Assembly: GCF_001269655.1 (NCBI RefSeq)
Contig: NZ_LHVE01000018.1
Coordinates: forward strand, 87,541 to 151,540
DNA length: 64,000 bases
DNA from: Pseudomonas thivervalensis
GTDB lineage: Bacteria; Pseudomonadota; Gammaproteobacteria; Pseudomonadales; Pseudomonadaceae
Reading direction: 5' to 3'
Below the pieces are notes generated by a model. It was not told where the DNA came from. It did not search any database and saw only the letters and a list, made by a program, of their open reading frames with translations. Within the stretch, counting starts at the first letter, position 1; every line of letters starts with the position of its first letter. Of the stretch, positions 58,997-64,000 are shown piece after piece. The position numbers and the translations under genes are program-made.

Positions 58997-60427
58997 TTAG
59001 AACGCGTCGGACGGTTGTGCCACGAGGGCAACCGACAAGCGTCGCTCGCGGCTTTTGCGAGTAATGTAATACACGAAGTAACACCAGGCGATGAACGGCA
59101 AGCCGAAGTACAGCGCCACCCGTTGTTCAGGATCGAAGGCGATCCCGATGCACGCCAGGCTGCAGCATACCAGCGCCCCCAGCGGCACCCACGGATAACC
59201 GCGGACGCGGAACTTGAGATTGCGAATGTCGCCGCCGTTCGCGACGTAGTGGCGACGGAAACCGATCTGGCTCGCGGCGATGCTCATCCACACTACCACC
59301 ACGGCCAGGCCGGAAATCGACACCAGCGCCAGGTAGATGGTGTCGGCGGCAAACACGCTGCTTAGCAACGACGCGGCGCCGCCGGCCATGCTGACGATAA
59401 TCGCGTTGAGCGGCGTGCCCATGCGGGTCAGGGCCGAGAATTGCTTGGGCAAGTGGCCTTGATCGCTGAGGGTCCAGAGCATGCGCGAGGCGGCGTACAA
59501 GCCGGAGTTGGCCGCCGACAACAGCGCGGTAATGATCACGAAGTTCATGATGTCGGCCGAGTACGGAATGCCGATGTAGGTGAACACCGTGACGAACGGA
59601 CTCTCGACCAGACCGGCTTGCTCGCGGGGCAACAGCGTCGCGAGGACAAAAATGGTCCCGACGAAAAACACCGCCAGGCGCAGCACCGTGGTGCGGATGG
59701 CGCGGGGCACATTGCGTTGCGGGTCCTTGGTTTCGCCGGCGGCGATGCCGATCAACTCAGTGCCGGAAAACGCGAAGGACACCGCCAGCAGCGTCATCGC
59801 AATCGGCATGAAGCCGGTAGGAAAAAGTCCTTCGCGAGTGAAGTTACTCAAGCCGATGCTGTGAGCCTGGTCGATGTTCAACAGGCCGAGAATCGCGCCA
59901 CCGCCGATCAGCAGGAACACCACCACGGTCAGCACTTTGATCAACGACAGCCAGAACTCGGTCTCAGCGAACAAACGCACCGACACCACGTTGGTGAGGA
60001 ACACCACGCCGGCGAACAGCGCACTCCAGATCCACACCGGCGTGTCGGGAAACCAGCGGGTCATGAGGATGCCCGCGGCGGTGAACTCGGAACCGATCGC
60101 CACCGTCCACGTCAGCCAATACAGCCAGGCCACGGTGTAGCCGGTGCCAGGCCCGAGAAAGCGCGTGGCGTAGGTGCTGAAGGAGCCGGTTTCTGGCATC
60201 TGCACCGCCAGTTCGCCCAGGCACATCATCACCATGTAAACCATGAGCGCGCCGATGATGTAGGCGATGACCGCACCCATCGGGCCGGCCTGGTTGACGG
60301 TGTAGCCGGAGGTCAGGAACAGGCCGGTACCGATCACGCCGCCCAAGGCCAGCATGACGATATGGCGCGTCTGCATTTCCTGCTTGAAGCCGGCCCGCGT
60401 ACTCGTTTGTTGTTCTGTTATGGACAT
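58997..60427 (-). CDS. amino-acid permease, MmuP-like (APC family)
   Basis: 476 residues from MSITEQQTSTRAGFKQEMQTR. Twelve hydrophobic segments. The sequence follows E. coli S-methylmethionine permease closely: LALGGVIGTGLFLTSGYT, GYTVAWLYWLTWTVAIGSEFTAAG, FAFSGTELIGIAAGETKDP, SAANSGLYAASRMLW. In this cluster it may import homoserine, methionine derivatives or a similar amino acid. Confidence 0.88.
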   Translation of the reverse strand: MSITEQQTSTRAGFKQEMQTRHIVMLALGGVIGTGLFLTSGYTVNQAGPMGAVIAYIIGALMVYMVMMCLGELAVQMPETGSFSTYATRFLGPGTGYTVAWLYWLTWTVAIGSEFTAAGILMTRWFPDTPVWIWSALFAGVVFLTNVVSVRLFAETEFWLSLIKVLTVVVFLLIGGGAILGLLNIDQAHSIGLSNFTREGLFPTGFMPIAMTLLAVSFAFSGTELIGIAAGETKDPQRNVPRAIRTTVLRLAVFFVGTIFVLATLLPREQAGLVESPFVTVFTYIGIPYSADIMNFVIITALLSAANSGLYAASRMLWTLSDQGHLPKQFSALTRMGTPLNAIIVSMAGGAASLLSSVFAADTIYLALVSISGLAVVVVWMSIAASQIGFRRHYVANGGDIRNLKFRVRGYPWVPLGALVCCSLACIGIAFDPEQRVALYFGLPFIAWCYFVYYITRKSRERRLSVALVAQPSDAF

Positions 60428-60561
60428 GGTTGTTCTCATGAAATGTCAGGGCGCGCATCTACGTCTGCGCGAGTAAGACAAGCGCCGCTGAGCTTTTATT
60501 ATTATTCCTATTCATGAACGCCCCGCTGACAGCCTTGTCGCGGGGTATCAACTTTCAAACT

Positions 60562-61815
60562 TCAGCTTGCCGTCTCGGTGTGGACTTCATTGAGTTGCGG
60601 ATTGAGGGTCTTTTTGACGAAGGCGAAGGCCTGTTTCAAATCGTCCAGTAGATCGTCGGTGTCTTCGATGCCGACCGAGACCCGCACCAGGCCTTCGGAG
60701 ATGCCCAGGGCCTGGCGTTCCTCCAGGGTGTTTTCGACATGACTGGTGGTGCGGGCCGGACCGTAGATGGTTTCCACCGCACCGAGGTTGCCGGCGCAAT
60801 GGGCGAAGCGCAGGCGTGGCAGCAGCAGTTTGACCGTGTCCATGCCGCCGACCAGGACAAAACTGACGATGGCGCCGAAGCCGGACATCTGCGCGCAGGC
60901 CACCGCGTGGTTCGGGTGACTCGGCAAGCCCGGGTAATTGACCGCCTCCACCAGCGGTTCGGTGCAGAGGAATTCGGCCAGGGCCCGGGCGCTGTGTTGT
61001 TGCTGGCGCATGCGCAGCGCCAGGGTCTTCATGCCACGGATGATCAGGTAGGCCGAGAACGGGTCGAGGCTCGCGCCGTTGATTTCCCGGTAATGCCGCA
61101 CCTGGGCCATCAAGGCTTCGCTGCCACACACCAGGCCACCGAGCACGTCGCCGTGGCCGCTGAGGAATTTGGTCGCGCTGTGAACCACCACGTCCACGCC
61201 CAAGGCCAGCGGGCTCTGGTTCAGTGGCGTGGCGAAAGTGTTATCGGCCACAACCACGGCGCCGACACGCTTGGCCGCCGCCACCAGGCGCGGGATGTCG
61301 AGGATTTTCAGGGTCGGGTTGGTGGGGGTTTCCAGGTACAGCACCTGGCAGCCCTTGGCGATTTCACGTTCGAGGTCGTCGTGATCGAAGGTCTCGCACA
61401 AGGTCACCGCCACGCCGGTGCGCGGCAGGAATTCTTCGAAGATCTTGTTGGTGCCGCCGTAACTGTCCTTGGTCGACACCACCCGATCACCGTGGGCCAG
61501 GAAGGTGTAGAGCACGCTGCTGATCGCCGCCATGCCGCTGCTGAAGGCCACGGCGGACTCGGCCATTTCCAACTCGCGAATCTTGGCTTCGAGGGTCTCG
61601 ACGGTCGGGTTGCTCATGCGGCTGTAGATAAAACCGGGAGCCTTGCCCAAGGCGACGTCGTACCAGACGTCGATGTCGTCGTAACCGTACGCGGCGCTGG
61701 CCACGATGGGGGGTTGCGTGGCGTTGTAGGGGTGCCTGACTTGCTCCCCACCCCAAACCGCCCGGGTTCCCGCGCCGGCATTATCAAGCCCTGTGCTGTC
61801 AGGTTTATTGTTCAT
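60562..61815 (-). CDS. cystathionine gamma-synthase-family PLP enzyme
   Basis: 417 residues, fold type I. PLP lysine in VVVHSATKFLSGHGD; phosphate-binding AFSSGMAAIS; YSRMSNPTVETLEAKI near the N-terminus. The family includes methionine gamma-lyase, cystathionine synthase/lyase and O-acylhomoserine sulfhydrylase. A longer acidic tail (LNPQLNEVHTETAS) is present. Context with an MmuP-like permease favours an enzyme of homoserine/methionine breakdown. Confidence 0.88.
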   Translation of the reverse strand: MNNKPDSTGLDNAGAGTRAVWGGEQVRHPYNATQPPIVASAAYGYDDIDVWYDVALGKAPGFIYSRMSNPTVETLEAKIRELEMAESAVAFSSGMAAISSVLYTFLAHGDRVVSTKDSYGGTNKIFEEFLPRTGVAVTLCETFDHDDLEREIAKGCQVLYLETPTNPTLKILDIPRLVAAAKRVGAVVVADNTFATPLNQSPLALGVDVVVHSATKFLSGHGDVLGGLVCGSEALMAQVRHYREINGASLDPFSAYLIIRGMKTLALRMRQQQHSARALAEFLCTEPLVEAVNYPGLPSHPNHAVACAQMSGFGAIVSFVLVGGMDTVKLLLPRLRFAHCAGNLGAVETIYGPARTTSHVENTLEERQALGISEGLVRVSVGIEDTDDLLDDLKQAFAFVKKTLNPQLNEVHTETAS

Positions 61816-61980
61816 CGAGGCTACTCACACTGAGGGGGTGGACGTTGAGCCATCCACCGGATCTGAGGGCCAATATAGGGAAAAGCCGGGCGGCCGAGAA
61901 ACGATGTTATCGGTGCCAAAGGGGTGGTTTTTTTAATGGCTGGAGGCGAAGTCGCGACACCTAAGGTCACTGATGAAACC

Positions 61981-62069
61981 TGTGGGAGCGAGCTTGCTCG
62001 CGATGACGTCGGGTCAGTTACATTGATAGTGACTGACACTCCGCTATCGCGAGCAAGCTCGCTCCCACA
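61981..62069. repeat. Family B palindrome pair
   Basis: TGTGGGAGCGAGCTTGCTCGCGA and TCGCGAGCAAGCTCGCTCCCACA around about 43 bases. Confidence 0.85.
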
Positions 62070-62148
62070 CTGGAAATTGTGGTGACATCGGAATGCGTGA
62101 GCGCAAGTCCTACAGGCGACCGTGGACTTAAAGGCTGTGAGAATCATC

Positions 62149-62264
62149 GTGGCGAGGGAGCTTGCTCCCGCTCGGCTGCGCAGCAGTCGTAAACCTACCC
62201 GGTCACCGCGTTGAATGGCTTTGGGGCTGCTGCGCAGGCCAGCGGGAGCAAGCTCCCTCGCCAC
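62149..62264. repeat. Family A palindrome pair
   Basis: GTGGCGAGGGAGCTTGCTCC to GGAGCAAGCTCCCTCGCCAC, inner part with GGCTGCGCAGCAGTC. Confidence 0.85.
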
Positions 62265-62279
62265 AGGGCCAGTGTTATC

Positions 62280-62393
62280 GATCATTCCCACGCTCCTGCG
62301 TGGGAATGTCGCCAGGGACGCTCTGCGTTCCGCTTCTGGATGTGACGCAGAGCGTCACGTGATGCATTCCCACGCGGGAGCGTGGGAACGATC
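62280..62393. repeat. Family D intergenic palindrome
   Basis: GATCATTCCCACGCTCCTGC at one end and GCGGGAGCGTGGGAACGATC at the other, inner GGGACGCTCTGCGTTCC / GACGCAGAGCGTCAC. Second copy of the 37060 element. Confidence 0.85.
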
Positions 62394-62434
62394 AATGTTC
62401 AGGGGCTTTCGATTGTTCCCACACAATCTAGATC

Positions 62435-62836
62435 CTATTCATCCACATCCTTTATAGATTCAAGCCAAAGAAAAAAATGATCTTTTTGCAGCTGAGGATC
62501 ACTGACTATATCTTGGTCTTCATAGTCAAATATATTAACAAGATCCGATCTTGAGGCACGCTTACCCAAAACATGTTCATATGCAGCTATCCCTGACGAC
62601 ATTTGCGAGGACATACTGGAAGGTCTTACACTTCGCTTAGCTCCCTTGCATAAAAATTTCAAATCGGAGTGTTCTTTTATAATCTTTCCAAGACACTCAT
62701 ACACGTCAGCCCCGGAATATTTTTTTGACCAGCCACTTTTAAAGGTGAGCAAAATTGTTGATTTTGCTGAATTAACATCAAGCAGCACCTCATCTTTTTG
62801 ACCGTCTTTAACAATTGAAATAACTTGCTTCGTCAT
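62435..62836 (-). CDS. putative immunity protein to the RHS toxin
   Basis: 133 residues, AT-rich, no signal peptide: MTKQVISIVKDGQKDEVLLDVNSAKS, then LTFKSGWSKKYSGADVYECLGKI and an acidic C-terminus (LWLESIKDVDE). I recognise no family. It begins three bases after the RHS stop, with AAAGGAAA in the last RHS codons, the standard position for the cognate immunity gene of a polymorphic toxin. Confidence 0.7.
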   Translation of the reverse strand: MTKQVISIVKDGQKDEVLLDVNSAKSTILLTFKSGWSKKYSGADVYECLGKIIKEHSDLKFLCKGAKRSVRPSSMSSQMSSGIAAYEHVLGKRASRSDLVNIFDYEDQDIVSDPQLQKDHFFLWLESIKDVDE

Positions 62837-62839
62837 TTT

Positions 62840-64000
62840 TTATTTCCTTTGAGGGTTGGGTAAAGAGTACCCAACATAGGAACCATCCTTCTTAAGTGGA
62901 GTGACCCCGATAATATCTTCCGCTTTTACCCGTTCAGGGATTGCAATCTCATACTCATAGCTATAAGGAACATCACTTCGCGGGAGCTCCTTATTTACAT
63001 CGCGTCCAGGAATTCGCTTTAGGACATACAGATACCCTTTGCGCGTCCTATACTTTGTTCCAAAATCGATACCGACATCAACATCCGTGCTTGTACTGAC
63101 AAAATTACTCGGTGGATTTCTGTTATCCCAAACATGAAGTCGTAGGTCGGTGCTCTTCCCCAAGCTCCTAAAACCTTCTTTAAAAATGATTTCTGGCCCC
63201 CTCAAGTCTCCACGATAAAGAAATGTAGGTTTTGGTGGGGAAGCCTCCCCCTCATCCACCCCAACCTTACCCGCCGAATCCTGCTCCCCAACCGCCGGCC
63301 TACACCCGCCCTTCCCCGGACAATCCACCAACCCCAACGGATCCACCCACCCCGTCGGGTTCAGGGTGTACCGATACCCATTGAGCCCTCCCGCCAGCTT
63401 GCTCGGGTCAGGCGCCAAATAGCGGCCAGTCTCGGGATTGTAGTAGCGGTGCCGGTTGTAGTGCAGGCCACTTTCGGGGTCGAAGTATTGGCCCTGGAAG
63501 CGCAGCGGCTGTTCCAGTTGTTCGCCGTCGCCGTGCTGGAGTTCAGTGAGTTTGCCGTAGCCGTTGTAGCGCGCCGACCAGACGATCTGGCCGGCGGGGT
63601 CGGTGAGTTCCTGGGGCGTGCCCAGGTGGTCGAGGTGGTAGTAGAACGGCGTGGCTTTTTCCGGGCCTTCGCCGTTGAGCATCGCCAGTGGACGGAAGGT
63701 GCCCGGTTCGTAGATGTAGCTGCGGTGATGGCGCGGGCTGTTTTCGGCGACGAGCTGGTCGCCCTGCCAGAAAAATTCCGTGGTCAGGCCGTCCACGGTC
63801 TTGCTGATCCGTCGGCCGAAGGCGTCGTAGCGGTAGGACGTTTCGCGGCCGTCGGCCGTGGTGACGCCGATCAGGCGGTGTTGGCTGTCGTAGCGGTAGG
63901 CGCTGACCAGGGCCTGGCCGTGGCGTTCGCGGATCAGGTTGCCGAAGGCGTCGTAGTCGTAGTGGCGGTCACCCTCCCTCAGCAGGCGGTTGCCCTTGAC
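62840..64000 (-). CDS. RHS-repeat protein with C-terminal ADP-ribosyltransferase toxin (5' part outside window)
   Basis: The 386 in-window codons run past the window edge. Up to about 63330 the sequence is GC-rich RHS repeat and core: YRYDAFGRRISKT, FYYHLDHLGTPQELTD, FQGQYFDPESGLHYNRHRYYNPETGRYLAPDP and the core-closing DPLGL. The following AT-rich ~160 residues are a different domain. LYRGDLRGPEIIFKEGF (Arg near 63214), NFVSTST (63097) and EYEIAIPERV (ExE near 62956) give the R-STS-ExE signature of cholera/pertussis-type ADP-ribosyltransferases. The abrupt composition change fits toxin-tip exchange. Likely delivered by a type VI or similar system; none is in the window. Confidence 0.85.
   Translation of the reverse strand, partial: VKGNRLLREGDRHYDYDAFGNLIRERHGQALVSAYRYDSQHRLIGVTTADGRETSYRYDAFGRRISKTVDGLTTEFFWQGDQLVAENSPRHHRSYIYEPGTFRPLAMLNGEGPEKATPFYYHLDHLGTPQELTDPAGQIVWSARYNGYGKLTELQHGDGEQLEQPLRFQGQYFDPESGLHYNRHRYYNPETGRYLAPDPSKLAGGLNGYRYTLNPTGWVDPLGLVDCPGKGGCRPAVGEQDSAGKVGVDEGEASPPKPTFLYRGDLRGPEIIFKEGFRSLGKSTDLRLHVWDNRNPPSNFVSTSTDVDVGIDFGTKYRTRKGYLYVLKRIPGRDVNKELPRSDVPYSYEYEIAIPERVKAEDIIGVTPLKKDGSYVGYSLPNPQRK

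Larger units (their letters stand above)
61816..62434. other. intergenic region upstream of the RHS immunity gene
   Basis: About 620 bases holding three palindromic repeats in a row (families B, A, D). No gene visible. Confidence 0.65.

Noticed and set aside
1..64000. tRNA, rRNA, tmRNA, cobalamin riboswitch
   Set aside because: I looked at intergenic regions for tRNA arms and ends, and at the eutBC upstream region for a B12 box, and saw none.

Overview
This 64 kb window is a chromosomal segment of a Pseudomonas, most likely of the P. fluorescens species complex. The evidence is the conserved order lnt-(ydcF-like)-leuS-lptE-holA ... lipA-lipB-ybeD-dacA-rlpA-mltB-rodA-mrdA-rlmH-rsfS-nadD-proA, an eatR/aldehyde dehydrogenase/eat/eutBC ethanolamine block followed by dedA-mtfA-ppa, GC-rich codon use, and four families of Pseudomonas intergenic palindromes (called A to D here). 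No tRNA, rRNA or CRISPR array was recognised.

Layout. 1-7.9 kb: lnt (5' end outside the window), a YdcF-family protein, leuS, lptE, holA, then a short arfA whose 3' end folds into a strong hairpin. 7.9-23 kb: cell-wall and housekeeping genes. These are an SltB3-like lytic transglycosylase and LD-carboxypeptidase, a pair of ~280-bp inverted repeats, and then on the minus strand proA-nadD-rsfS-rlmH-mrdA-rodA-mltB-rlpA-dacA-ybeD-lipB-lipA. 23-33 kb: mixed single genes: mpg, a DedA-PAP2 fusion, a LON-domain protein, lrgB/lrgA-like genes, a MaoC dehydratase, a MORN-repeat/C13-peptidase lipoprotein, a NAD(P)-binding protein, a YceK-like lipoprotein, ubiX and mpl. 33-41.6 kb: the ethanolamine catabolic locus. 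A sigma-54 activator (EatR type) is divergent from aldehyde dehydrogenase, eat, eutB and eutC, with a -24/-12 promoter in front of the dehydrogenase. 41.9-44.1 kb: dedA, mtfA-like, ppa with a clear terminator.

44.1-53 kb is the accessory part. It holds an S24/LexA-type repressor and a visibly AT-richer three-gene group: HNH nuclease, MazG-like nucleotide pyrophosphohydrolase, and a PD-(D/E)XK-SF1 helicase of the DUF2075/Schlafen-helicase type. Two paralogous DUF6124-type small genes follow, each behind a ~270-nt leader that folds like the phage C4 antisense RNA. A levansucrase gene comes next, with a LexA-like palindrome just downstream of its predicted -10. In both C4-like leaders two short boxes are complementary to two target boxes, one of which covers the ribosome-binding region of the downstream gene. 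The boxes differ between the two copies yet pair perfectly within each copy. This is the strongest unusual signal in the window: two apparently orthogonal, cis-encoded antisense switches on paralogous genes.

53.1-61.8 kb is a metabolic cluster around homoserine-type substrates: an ACT-less homoserine dehydrogenase, an aldehyde dehydrogenase translationally coupled to it, an Lrp/AsnC regulator, a threonine-synthase-like enzyme, a GcvA-type LysR regulator, an MmuP-like permease and a cystathionine-gamma-synthase-family enzyme. It reads as homoserine (or related amino acid) catabolism: homoserine to aspartate semialdehyde to aspartate. 62.4-64 kb holds the C-terminal part of an RHS protein ending in a putative ADP-ribosyltransferase toxin, followed by an AT-rich presumptive immunity gene.

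Intergenic regions are heavily populated with palindromic repeats. In two places a family C element sits inside the loop of a family A element, giving nested composites.
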